DNA of 34,394 nt from Penium margaritaceum (Eukaryota > Streptophyta > Zygnematophyceae > Desmidiales > Peniaceae). The position numbers were made by a program, and so were the translations under genes. A model generated the notes under the pieces. That model was not told where the DNA came from. It did no database searches and saw nothing but the letters and a program-made list of their open reading frames with translations. Shown one piece after another: positions 9,758-19,162 of this stretch (position 1 is the first letter of the stretch; the number at the start of each line of letters is the position of its first letter). Where the stretch lies: positions 13,585-47,978 of the forward strand of contig SZWC01018985.1 in NCBI GenBank assembly GCA_023375785.1, given 5' to 3'.

Positions 9758-11842
9758 TTAGGAATTATCAGTGAGCAGGAAGGTACAGTTTGTCAGGAGT
9801 GCAGAGGGAAGTTCAGTTGAGTTGCAATGAGGCAGTGTGGGCTTGCAGTAGGAAGTAGACTGGTTCCGATCACACACCCATACAGTTCTTGGACTCGGGC
9901 TGTTCTTGGATCTGCGCAAGTTGTGAGCGGTGACAACTCTGCGAAGGCAGGCAGTCCAGATTTGTGAGGTCATGTAATGCGTTTTCATGAAGCGGTCTGC
10001 TTCCTGCAGTAGGCGATGGATGAGAAACTTGCCACGGGCGGGAGCTGTGGTTAGCAGTGTTCCGTGAGTCGTGCAGTAGCTTGTGAGAAAGATGTGAATG
10101 GGTGCATAAGAAGTGTTGGAGAGGATGAGGCGAGGTGGTCGGTCAAAGTGCTTGGTTTGTTGCTTCAGCTTCTCCCTTAGTGCAGGAACAGCCCCGGTCA
10201 GTGTGCAAAGGGAGAGGACAGTGCAGTGTTGTGAGTATTGATCGTGAATGAAGAGGAAGTGGCTGTGAAGGGCAGTGGAGTATGTAGATGGAGGCTGGAT
10301 GAGAGCGATGTGCAGGGAGTCAAAGCTGCACAGGGAGGGGTGAGAAGAGAGAGGAGGAGTGGAGGACACGGTGTACATCTCGGGACCATACTCCTCAGAT
10401 CCAATCTCAGTCACAGGCTCGACTACTCCTAGCATGACAACATTGTTAGGAGTAGGGTTCATAGCAGCCGGGATAGCAGGAGAAGATGAGTTTTCCATGT
10501 TGTTGGCTAGGGTTGAACGCCAGCTTGAACTTCCCATTCGGTTGTAGTAGCGTTGACGACGCTCCTCCGCCCAGTTGGGTTGCTCTCCATAGGACTTGCC
10601 GGGGTTCTGGTCCAGCCACTCGTCAGTAGCGCGATGATCGCAGACATGAGGCGGGTGGTTGCGACGGCCACACTTGGTTCCTTTGAAGGGACCATGGCGG
10701 ATGGTGTAGGAGCAGGCGGGGAAGCGGTTGAACATGCGGTTGTCAGTGGTGGCGGCCATGGTTTCAAACGAGTTGGTGGCAATGGTAGTCTCACGGGCTT
10801 GCTTAGCGACATAGTCTTGTTCTGCTGCCATGAGCTTGGGGCTGATCACAACAATGGTCAGTTGATCAACAAGCAGCTGTAGTAAAATTTGACGGATGAT
10901 GTCATACTGACCAGGAAGGCCAGAGATGATGCCGGTGCAGACGACAGCAGGAGGAAGATCAATTTTCATTTCTTTGAGATCGCGAGCGATGGTGGTGACA
11001 GCTGCAATGTAGCTGCCCATGTTCGTGTGGGCAGCAAAGGGCACAGAGAAGAGTGACATGATCTTGATTCCGCAGGCGGTGGAGGTGTTGTTGCTGAAGC
11101 GATCTTTATGGGCTTTCCATACTTCGTGAATCTTGCAGCCGAGAGTGCGGATGTCTTCATGCAACTCAGGAGAGGAGGTTGTCATGATGGTCATGAGGGC
11201 GGTGCTGTTGGTGACTTCCCAGGAGGCGTGGCTGATGGTGGTTGTATGGGCAACAGGAACAGAGGGGGAAGAAGCATTTGAAGGAGCGGGGTGAGACACA
11301 GATCCACCGGAGGGATCTCCACCGGGAGCGGTTGATGCAGTTGCAGTTGAGGAGGAGGAAGTGGCGTCAAGAGTTTCTATCCCAATATCCATGTTAGTGA
11401 TCAGATGACTGAGGGTGACACCCTCAACCTTCTGTGTTCCAAAGAAAAGTGACACCGAGTAGCTCCATAGCTTGTAGTTGCTGGTCACATCCGGCTTTAC
11501 AGTGAGCTTGGGAAGACAAGTCAGAGTGAGGGAAGATGCCATGATGAAGTTGATGATGGGGCGGCGGAAAGAGGTGGACAACTGGCGGTGCGGGATATCT
11601 TTTCTCAAGACAATGTTGGAGTGATTGATGATGATTTTGCTGCGGTGATGAGAGTGGATGGATGACTTTTGATCAAAGGGAAGACCGAAAACTGAGTGAC
11701 AGTGATGATGAGTACGACGGCGGAAATGTTGCTGCGGAGGAAGATGGGAATGGGTGCAGGGGCAGAACCACGTGCACTGGCGGCGGAGATGATGGATGAG
11801 CGGAAGTTGTTTGCTGATATGACGGAGTGGGTGCAGGGGCAA
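9758..11842 (-). CDS. Gag-like protein with C-terminal integrase remnant, nested copia
   Basis: The open frame is 694 codons, but the likely start is Met101 (ATG 11542-11540, MASSLTLT), since the first 100 codons lie in the leader and have low-complexity His/Ser/Pro content. Residues about 110-400 resemble copia gag (UBN2 type): NYKLWSYSVSLFF, then an Ala/Ser/Pro-rich insert, then helical sequence. Residues about 420-445 hold a Cys-x13-Cys-x4-His-x4-Cys module, like a zinc knuckle with a widened first loop. Residues about 570-660 (SYCTTHG, WTACLRRVVTAHNLRRSKNS) resemble the second half of an integrase core. There the expected Asp-Asn-Gly is changed and the Glu motif is missing, so it is not catalytic. 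The packaging role is inferred from the family. No internal stop is present. Confidence 0.75.
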   Translation of the reverse strand: MPLHPLRHISKQLPLIHHLRRQCTWFCPCTHSHLPPQQHFRRRTHHHCHSVFGLPFDQKSSIHSHHRSKIIINHSNIVLRKDIPHRQLSTSFRRPIINFIMASSLTLTCLPKLTVKPDVTSNYKLWSYSVSLFFGTQKVEGVTLSHLITNMDIGIETLDATSSSSTATASTAPGGDPSGGSVSHPAPSNASSPSVPVAHTTTISHASWEVTNSTALMTIMTTSSPELHEDIRTLGCKIHEVWKAHKDRFSNNTSTACGIKIMSLFSVPFAAHTNMGSYIAAVTTIARDLKEMKIDLPPAVVCTGIISGLPGQYDIIRQILLQLLVDQLTIVVISPKLMAAEQDYVAKQARETTIATNSFETMAATTDNRMFNRFPACSYTIRHGPFKGTKCGRRNHPPHVCDHRATDEWLDQNPGKSYGEQPNWAEERRQRYYNRMGSSSWRSTLANNMENSSSPAIPAAMNPTPNNVVMLGVVEPVTEIGSEEYGPEMYTVSSTPPLSSHPSLCSFDSLHIALIQPPSTYSTALHSHFLFIHDQYSQHCTVLSLCTLTGAVPALREKLKQQTKHFDRPPRLILSNTSYAPIHIFLTSYCTTHGTLLTTAPARGKFLIHRLLQEADRFMKTHYMTSQIWTACLRRVVTAHNLRRSKNSPSPRTVWVCDRNQSTSYCKPTLPHCNSTELPSALLTNCTFLLTDNS

Positions 11843-12024
11843 AACCTCGTGCGCGCAATTACCAAGAGGAAGTGGAATGGTGCTGCCATGACACCTTATT
11901 CAGAAGAAGTGCTGCCACCGCAGTTCTTCTAGCGACCACAGTTCTTCGAGGCGGAGAAGTGCGATGGGAGTAGGAGTGGGTGCGGCCGACGGCGGCGAGC
12001 ACAAAAGGGCGAGGAGTGCTACTT

Positions 12025-12038
12025 GGGCTCTAATACCA
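12025..12038 (-). other. Primer binding site of nested copia
   Basis: Immediately after the 5' LTR end (CA at 12040-12039) the minus strand reads TGGTATTAGAGCCC. This closely matches the TGGTATCAGAGC sequence complementary to initiator Met-tRNA that primes most plant copia elements. Confidence 0.88.
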
Positions 12039-12782
12039 TGTCAGAAGATTGTAGGTGCTGCCGTGGAGTGGACACGGTCACAGGGACGAGCATTTCTATG
12101 GTGGGCAGAAGCACGAGCAGAAGCAAAACGGTAATGACGGTAAGAGGAGGAAGCGGAAGCGAATAAGGATGCAAGATGATGAGGAGAAGCCTGGGCGCAG
12201 CACCGAAGGTGCGAGCACTGAGATCTTGTTAGGAAAAGAGTGGACGCAGCACTTTGTGGGAAGGGCGGAAGCTTCCTTGAAGGTGCGGGCGTTGCTGACG
12301 TATGAGTGAAGTTTGATAGATGGGAGAGGGCGCAGTGCAAGAGCACGGGCAGAGATTGAGGGCAAAGGGACTGGAGGCGGTCCAAAGGGCGAGCCTGAAG
12401 GAGAATCCAATGGATTGATTATAGACTGGAGTACAAGCAATACAAATAGGAAAGGTCTATCCTAGCGCGCTTTGTTGAGCGAGCATAGAGGTGGCGGCTC
12501 GGGCAAGTGAGAGAGCAGGAAGCGCCTCGAGACCACGATTCGGCTTTGCTAGCCGTACGCATGGGGGAGTGGTGAGTGCAGGCACGATCTTCGCAGGTGC
12601 GTTTCACCTGGGCCGTTGAGGTGCGAGGCCGTTGGTTTTGGTCCTGGCGAGGCTCGCTCATTTGTCGGTCGTGAGACCGTTCGGAAGTTGATCGTTTAAC
12701 TCTGGAGATGAACCTGCATTGCCACTCTTTATTTTCACAGTGGCTGCATCCCTTGAGGCGATCTCCAAGATAACATCTGACA
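12039..12782 (-). repeat. LTR of nested copia (its 5' LTR)
   Basis: This 744-bp copy is homologous to 8815-9565 and flanked by the PBS on the inside and CACAG on the outside. On the minus strand it starts TGTCAGATG and ends TCTGACA, so short inverted termini are present. A TATA-like CTATAATC lies on the minus strand near 12420. Confidence 0.93.
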
Positions 12783-12787
12783 CACAG
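12783..12787 (+). repeat. Target-site duplication, right copy (CACAG)
   Basis: Exact repeat of 8810-8814, bordering the nested element on its right. Confidence 0.93.
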
Positions 12788-13309
12788 TACCACAATGCTT
12801 CAGATTCGTTATCAAGGCAGCGGCAAGAGCAGCAATGCCTCACACTCTCATCAGGTACAGCAACGTCGATGTCTCTGACGACCAATCCGCCAGCAAAACA
12901 ACCTCCGGGTACGTCTTTCTTCTCAATGGCAGACCCATCAGCTGGCGCTCCAAGAAACAATCCGTCATGGCCCTCTCTTCTACAAAGGCCAAATGTATTG
13001 CAGAAAGTGAAGCAACACGTGAAGCCGTGTGGCTTTGCATGCTTCTCGCTTGGGATTTGAGCAACTGGAACCCACCATCCTGTACTACAACAACTAAGGC
13101 GCCATTGCTCTGGCTGAAGACCCCGTTATTCATGATCACACGGAACATGTTAAACGCCTGTTACACTACGTCCGCAATGCCGTCATTGATTGCAAGGTTA
13201 ACCTCAACTACGTCCCCACCGTGACCAAACCGCCGACATACTCACCAAGGCGCTAGATTCTAAGCGTCAGGCTCTTCTCTGCTCCCGCCTTCGCCTCTTT
13301 GCTCCCTAG
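12788..13309 (+). pseudogene. copia RNase H, outer element, after insertion
   Basis: The frame at 12835-13224 contains SASKTTSGYVFLLNGRPIS, WRSKKQSVMALSSTKAK and ESEATREAVWLCMLL, the classic copia RNase H signature. After a frameshift near 13220 the expected end, ADILTKALDSKRQ, follows, with a stop at 13307-13309. It is the 3' continuation of the RT interrupted at 8814. The DAD-type motif near the start is altered to NVDVSDD. Confidence 0.88.
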
Positions 13310-14150
13310 TGTCCGCCCTTTCTCTCTCGGTTGTCTCCTTCTGTCCCCCCCACATGAGGCATTGGGACAGACGGAGGCGGTCCTTGGAAGTGCTGCTATG
13401 ACGCTCTGTTTTCGTACCCCCCACATGAGGCGTTGGCACGGAACCGGGGTGGCCATGGGCACCAAGCCCCTCTCCTCTTTGCTCTGCTGTCTCTCCTGCT
13501 CCTTGCATGGCCTCCCAGACCCCCCCATATGGGGCGTTGGGTTTGGTGGCTGTTCGAGGTGCTATTACTCTACCCCCACTTGGTTCTGCCTGCTTCTGCT
13601 CTTCCATTACGCTCCTCCTTGCGCATCACCCCTTGATCTTGCAATTCCCCGCTCGCGGCTCCATCCTCGCTTCGTGCCAAACTCCAGGCTGCCTTCTTTA
13701 CTCGTTGACCACTCATTTGCTTCTCCTCTCTCGCCCTTCCTGGATGTTTTTGACACTTGTCCGCGGGTAAAATGTCGTCTCTCCTGGGGGGGATCCACCT
13801 GCAGCTGCGTCTTTTTCCACCGGCGGTCGGCTCCACCCACGCCAACCACATTCGCATTTCTGCGATTCACATATCCGTGCTGCTTGCGTTTGGTATGCAC
13901 TCCCCAATGGCGGGCTGCTGCTGTCAGCTCACCAACGGGGTCTGGACGCGGGAGGGGGACCCCCCTCAAGAATTTCGGGCAGGGGAGTACCGATGGCACC
14001 ATGTTACTGCTGTAGGGCAAGGTCCAGGCATGGCCTAAATGGGCCCACTAAGTCCCTCAGTACCACCATGTTGCCACTTTTTTCCAAGCACACTCTCTGG
14101 TTTTGCCCTTCTTTGCCTCTCTTTCGTTTTTGGCTCAGCTCAGCTCACAT
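13310..14150. other. C-rich DNA after copia, no gene recognised
   Basis: Open frames on both strands here overlap and resemble no family I know. The stretch holds three copies of a 20-nt C-rich motif (separate entry). It may contain the outer copia's 3' LTR, but without a second copy and without a visible polypurine tract I cannot define it. Confidence 0.5.
13346..13540 (+). repeat. Three copies of CCCCCCACATGAGGCGTTGG
   Basis: Copies lie at 13346-13365 (one mismatch), 13417-13436 (exact) and 13521-13540 (ACAT changed to ATAT, GAGG to GGGG). Spacings are 71 and 104 bases. Sequence between the copies is not obviously repeated. Confidence 0.75.
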
Positions 14151-14438
14151 GGGGGGGGGGGGGATTTTCCGGATCATGAAAACCCGTGCCGCGCCATCTC
14201 AACCCATTCACTTTTTTGTGGGGGGGGGGGGGATTTTCCGGATCATGAAAACCCGTGCCGCGCCATCTCAACCCATTCACTTTTTTGTGGGGGGGGGGGG
14301 GATTTTCCGGATCATGAAAACCCGTGCCGCGCCATCTCAACCCATTCACTTTTTTGTGGGGGGGGGGGGGATTTTCCGGATCATGAAAACCCGTGCCGCG
14401 CCATCTCAACCCATTCACTTTTTTGTGGGGGGGGGGGG
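14151..14438 (+). repeat. 69-bp tandem repeat, four copies, with G12-13 tracts
   Basis: ATTTTCCGGATCATG begins at 14164, 14233, 14302 and 14371, so the period is exactly 69. Units look identical. Each is preceded by a run of 13 G; a fifth run of 12 G (14427-14438) closes the array, where the 13th base is C. Since 69 is 23 codons, the array stays open in several frames on both strands, which creates long but probably meaningless repeats such as GGGGIFRIMKTRAAP. Identity between units points to recent expansion or assembly effects. Confidence 0.95.
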
Positions 14439-14440
14439 CA

Positions 14441-15378
14441 TTTTTTGTTTTGTGCTCGTCTCCTACGGTGATTGTGGCACAAGGGGGGTAACGTTGAAAA
14501 CTGCCTATCTCCTTCCTGGCTACTCCGATGCAAGATGCATTGACATTGATGGACAGATCTCGTAATCAATATGCTCCACTCCAAATTTCAGCTCAACCCA
14601 ACGGCTAGACTAGAAGCCAAGGCGAAAAGAAGAAAGTGGCATACTTTCTACTACAACTGACCACCAAAAATAGCATAGATTTTGTTTAAATTCTCGGCAC
14701 AGGAAAGACAGGAACTATGGCAGTGGACCGAGGATCGAAAGGGAAGATCTTTGTAAAGAGAAGATCCGATGGTGAAGGATCGCAGACCAAGAGTGCGAGC
14801 AACAGCTCCTCTCACGCTCATGAGGCTAGAAGATCTTTAGAATGGGCAATCAAACGGTGGATGATCGCAGCTGGACACGATGGGCTGATTGCAGCCGTTG
14901 AGTGACCGAGAGTGCAAGCGATGGCTCCTCTTGCATCGACGAGTACCGAGGGCGCTGGGCATCCACCAACCTCTGTGTGCTCAAGACCAGCGTCTGGTAC
15001 GGCCGTGACTGCCAAAGATCAGACAACAGAGTATCGGACAGACTGATGCTCCATGAGCACCTTTGTCACTTTGTATTCCTGCTGCTTAGACTAGTATACA
15101 TAGGTAGTTTCATTTGTACATTGCTTTGTCTATAATTCATCATTTCATGAATGCATCATATCTTTGGACTTGGAAAGAGATGAGTCGTCCAGTTGAATGC
15201 CTGATTGAGGCTCTCAACAATCATGTCGTAACTCAGATTGAGTGTAAGGAACAACGCAGATCTGAAGTGTGCATGCTGTGCACAGTAATGCTTTGAGGCA
15301 TGTACTTCAAGTAACTAACAGTTGTAATAAATTTCATGATGCATTCCTAAGGTATATGGAGATCCTAATTTTGACATG
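14441..15378. other. Unassigned DNA between repeat arrays
   Basis: No family recognised. A weak duplicated segment (about 40 bases, roughly 70% alike) lies at 14785-14824 and 14902-14941. A polyadenylation-like AATAAA occurs at 15326-15331 on the plus strand, following TA-rich DNA that could be a gene's 3' end. A 62-codon frame at 14717-14905 is charged and Ser-rich but unremarkable. Confidence 0.5.
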
Positions 15379-15380
15379 AT

Positions 15381-15533
<153 letters not shown>

Positions 15534-16372
15534 NNNNNNNNNNNNNNNNNNNNNNNNNNNNNNNNNNNNNNNNNNNNNNNNNNNNNNNNNNNNNNNNNNN
15601 NNNNNNNNNNNNNNNNNNNNNNNNNNNNNNNNNNNNNNNNNNNNNNNNNNNNNNNNNNNNNNNNNNNNNNNNNNNNNNNNNNNNNNNNNNNNNNNNNNNN
15701 NNNNNNNNNNNNNNNNNNNNNNNNNNNNNNNNNNNNNNNNNNNNNNNNNNNNNNNNNNNNNNNNNNNNNNNNNNNNNNNNNNNNNNNNNNNNNNNNNNNN
15801 NNNNNNNNNNNNNNNNNNNNNNNNNNNNNNNNNNNNNNNNNNNNNNNNNNNNNNNNNNNNNNNNNNNNNNNNNNNNNNNNNNNNNNNNNNNNNNNNNNNN
15901 NNNNNNNNNNNNNNNNNNNNNNNNNNNNNNNNNNNNNNNNNNNNNNNNNNNNNNNNNNNNNNNNNNNNNNNNNNNNNNNNNNNNNNNNNNNNNNNNNNNN
16001 NNNNNNNNNNNNNNNNNNNNNNNNNNNNNNNNNNNNNNNNNNNNNNNNNNNNNNNNNNNNNNNNNNNNNNNNNNNNNNNNNNNNNNNNNNNNNNNNNNNN
16101 NNNNNNNNNNNNNNNNNNNNNNNNNNNNNNNNNNNNNNNNNNNNNNNNNNNNNNNNNNNNNNNNNNNNNNNNNNNNNNNNNNNNNNNNNNNNNNNNNNNN
16201 NNNNNNNNNNNNNNNNNNNNNNNNNNNNNNNNNNNNNNNNNNNNNNNNNNNNNNNNNNNNNNNNNNNNNNNNNNNNNNNNNNNNNNNNNNNNNNNNNNNN
16301 NNNNNNNNNNNNNNNNNNNNNNNNNNNNNNNNNNNNNNNNNNNNNNNNNNNNNNNNNNNNNNNNNNNNNNNN
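15534..16372. other. Assembly gap, 839 N
   Basis: Unresolved bases. Left flank is (AG)n, right flank is (GACA)n, so the missing DNA is very probably low-complexity repeat. Open frames running through it are artefacts. Confidence 1.
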
Positions 16373-16388
16373 AGACAGAAAGAGAGAA

Positions 16389-16451
<63 letters not shown>

Positions 16452-17000
16452 AAGACAGAAGGACAGAGATACAGACAGACATATAGGAAGAAGAAGAGAT
16501 CAAAAGACAAAGTTACAGAAAGATGGAAAGACAGATAGATAAAAGATAGACAGACTAAAAGATATATAGATAGACAGACAGACAAACAGACAGCTAGACA
16601 AATAGACAGACAGACATGCAGACAAACAAAAAGGCACACAGAAAGACAGAAATTCAGAAAGACAAGCATACAGAAAAATAGACATACAGATAGATAGAAA
16701 CATAGAGAGGCAGAAACAAAGAAATACAAATAGACAGACAGATAGACAGACTGAATGACTTGCTGAAAGACAGACAGCCAGAACGATAGACAGACCCACA
16801 AACAGTCAATAAGAAATATAGACGGACATACAGAAATACAGCAAGACAAAGGGATAGACAGATAGGCACACGCACAAAACGACAGAAAGACACATAGACA
16901 CTCAGAAAATACAGATAGACGGACAGACAGATATATTAATAGAGAAACAGACTGAACGACAGAAAGACAGATGGGTAGACCGACAGACAGACAGACAGAT

Positions 17001-17032
<32 letters not shown>

Positions 17033-17213
17033 GGACAGACAAATAGACAAATAGACAGACAGACAGACAGACAGACAGATGGAGAGACAAAAAAAACAGA
17101 TAGATGGACAGAAAAAGGAACAAACAGACACACAGATAGACATACAGACAGACAGACAGACACAACAGACAGAGAGTCAGACAGACAGAAAAAAGGACAG
17201 ACAGATATGTCAA
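16373..17213. repeat. Degenerate (GACA)n array
   Basis: Near-perfect GACA units occupy about 16390-16445. The rest is GACA mixed with GATA, AAAGACA and similar variants, regaining order near 16980-17080. Minus-strand open frames rich in CLSVCLSV are the translation of this repeat and not genes. Confidence 0.97.
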
Positions 17214-17760
17214 AAACCAGCCCTCAGGTGGGTGGCAGTTCCAATGTGGCCCCGATGGGTCTGCACTTGGTATCTTTGGCTTTTTGTTCAGGTGCGGGTT
17301 CTGAGTCTAAGCGTGAGCTTTCTGGTCGCCTCACGCTATGTTTGTGGGAGTAGAAGGGAGTTGGGAGACAATCAATTTTGTGAAGGGAATAACGTAATTG
17401 TGTATTAGTTTGTGAACAGTGAAGTCTGAACACTTGTAGGGCTAGTTATGAGCTCTCCAATGCATGAAACCGTGCGCAATTTGGATCACCGCAGCTTATG
17501 CTACGTCAGCCAAAGCGTGGCACCCCAAACCAACCGCTCAGTTGGCGGCACGCACCATGTCGCCTGTCGAGGTGCCCTCACACATCAAGGACCCATGAAA
17601 ACACCACTCCAGAGGCACGAATGTCCCTACATGTAGTGGCGGTCCCCCTTGTGCCTTTGGGGTCTGTTTCAATGCGTTCATCATTGAGTTTGGTGATGGG
17701 TATGGATGTGGTTCAAAACCTTTGCCCAGACTAACACTCGGAATTTTGATCGTCCCCGAG
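17214..17760. other. Unassigned DNA right of the GACA array
   Basis: No recognisable coding domain. Short frames on both strands overlap. Two weakly similar segments (17230-17267 and 17637-17674) share a TGGCAGT...GGGTCTG pattern, too diverged to call a repeat family. Confidence 0.45.
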
Positions 17761-18189
17761 TAACAAACTATACTACTGAGTCTCAGACTCCGAGCCAGGA
17801 TTTTGGCTTACTCCCTCAGTGACAAACTGCACTACTGACATCCGGTGAACCATTCACCTGACGCCGCGGCAGCTTTCCGGAGAAAAATTTCCAGATGGAC
17901 TTTTGTTACTCATTCCGGTCAATTATTCACCAGTAGTCAAACCACAGCCGACTCCAAGAGCAGCCACGCACACCCCAACGTTGAAAGTCCATCTCTCCCT
18001 CGTTCCTTTTCCGATTCCGGCAAAACAACTTCCACCGGATTCAGTGACTTGTCCACTTTCACGGTCAATCCTCCATTTTAAGATCCGAGCAACCATCAAG
18101 CTGCTAGATCCTGCAGCTACTTCTCTCTGGCGGCTCGCCAGCGCCTCCTGGAGCTACACTTTGGCATGCAGAGGGAAAAAACTTCAACA
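17760..18189 (-). repeat. 3' LTR of copia D, outer end undefined
   Basis: Minus-strand sequence after the polypurine tract starts TGTTGAAG at 18189, a usual copia LTR start. No partner LTR remains in the window, so the outer boundary (17760) is an estimate. Several copies of a 21-nt palindrome lie inside. Confidence 0.55.
17841..18039. repeat. Imperfect 21-nt palindromes, LTR cluster of copia D
   Basis: At 17841-17861 the arms are TCCGGTGAA and TTCACCTGA around a 3-nt spacer (8 of 9 pair). Weaker relatives lie at 17876-17896, 17914-17934 and 18016-18039 (24 nt). The same motif recurs at 19978-19998 and 20023-20043 in the coding part of the element. Confidence 0.65.
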
Positions 18190-18202
18190 TTGTCCCCCTT
18201 GC
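18190..18202 (-). other. Polypurine tract of copia D
   Basis: The minus strand reads AAGGGGGACAA immediately before TGTTGAAG, close to the common plant copia pattern AAGGGGGAGA followed by TGTT. Confidence 0.75.
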
Positions 18203-18970
18203 ACCTGTCATGCCCCCTGCTCTTGCTTGCTCTCACTCATCTTCCTCTGCACCTTCTAGCCCATCAAAGCATGTCATCCCAAGCCCGGCCACGCTCATTT
18301 TGTGCCGGTCCACGGGTTGTGCTTTGGTCAAAGAATCCGCAAGCATGTTGTGTGTGATGCAGTCCTACAACACCACCTGCCCCTTTTCCACTATGTCCCA
18401 TGGGTAATGGTAACGCACATGGATTTGCTTTGTTCTCCTGTGCTGCGTTGGGTTGTTGGTCAGCAAGATGGAGCTGGTCTTGTCCTCTTACACCACCGTA
18501 GGTTCTTACTGCAGCACGTGCAGCTCCCCTAGCAACCTGCGGAGCCACACCGCCTCCTTGACCACCTCAGCCAGCGCGATGAACTCTGCTTCCACTGTGG
18601 ATGTGGCGACGTAGTCCTACTTCGTGTTGCACCACGAGACCGCTACACCAACGAGGAAGAACACATAGCCGGATATGGAATTCTGCTTATACACATCACC
18701 AGCGTATTCTGCATCCATAGAGCAGACTAGACGTAAGGGGTCCATCCGCCCCTTGCCATTGAACCTAAAGCATGCATGCTGTATCGCCTACAGGTAGCAG
18801 AGGATGCGCTTGACCGCCTGCCAGTGTAGTGGCCCTAGACCGGCCACGTTCCTGCTCACTTGGCCTACCACAAAGGCCAGGTCCGGTCGAGTGGCCACGA
18901 TGGCATACATGAGGTTGCCCATCGCCGATTGGTAGGGCACCCCTGCCATATCCTCCCACTCTTCTTTTGT
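18203..18970 (-). pseudogene. copia D RNase H region
   Basis: Across shifting minus-strand frames I read MAGVPYQSAMGNLMYAI, ATRPDLAFVVGQVSRNVAG, ISGYVFFLVGVAVSWCNTK, EAEFIALAEVVKEAVWLRR and LADSLTKAQPVDRHKM, in copia order. At least three in-frame stops interrupt it (for example after WCNTK). It lies directly downstream of the RT relic and ends close to the polypurine tract. Confidence 0.85.
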
Positions 18971-19162
18971 TTATGGCGCCATTGTCGTACTCAATACACA
19001 GGGCATGGAGACCGGACTGCCAACTGTTTTGCATTCCTCCACGTTGTAATGCTTCAGCACCTCGGCCACATATTTGGCCTGCCCGATCTCAAGCATACGT
19101 GCCCTCCAGTTCTGTGTGATGCTCACCCCGAGGTAGTACTCCAGCTCCCCCATGCCCGACAT
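18971..19162 (-). pseudogene. copia D RT connection segment
   Basis: A 63-codon minus-strand frame (MSGMGELEYYLGVSIT, GQAKYVAEVLKHYNVEECK, SPVSM) matches the conserved region just after the YVDD box in copia RTs. It is bounded by stops on both sides. Confidence 0.85.

Larger units (their letters stand above)
8815..12782 (-). mobile_element. Nested copia-type element, gag plus integrase scrap only
   Basis: This is a structurally complete LTR retrotransposon of 3968 bp inserted in the outer copia in the opposite orientation. It has two LTRs, a PBS next to the 5' LTR, a polypurine tract next to the 3' LTR, and a perfect 5-bp target duplication (CACAG). The 2.5-kb interior encodes a single long frame of gag type with a short integrase remnant. 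Protease, RT and RNase H are missing, so it would depend on enzymes from a relative. Confidence 0.93.
6280..13309 (+). mobile_element. Outer Ty1/copia element, 5'-truncated, split by insertion
   Basis: The plus strand carries, in copia order, the protease end, GAG-pre-integrase, integrase, reverse transcriptase and (after the nested insertion) RNase H, ending at a stop at 13307-13309. The 5' LTR, gag and most of the protease are missing, and the element begins abruptly beside the gypsy relic. Frameshifts and stops (for example TGA 6652-6654, TAG 8288-8290, TAG 8528-8530) make it a relic. No clear polypurine tract or 3' LTR start was recognised after 13309. Confidence 0.85.

Noticed and set aside
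13985..14015. Minus-strand TGGTGCCATCGG after AACA, like an LTR end plus primer binding site
   Set aside because: No LTR pair, no matching coding region on that strand, and the tRNA match is too short to judge.
13993..14565. 190-codon frame with 23-residue repeats
   Set aside because: The repetition comes from the 69-bp DNA repeat, and all frames across it stay open on both strands. No start or domain supports a protein.
14785..14941. CRISPR-like spaced repeat
   Set aside because: Only two diverged copies about 117 bases apart in eukaryotic DNA. Not a CRISPR array.
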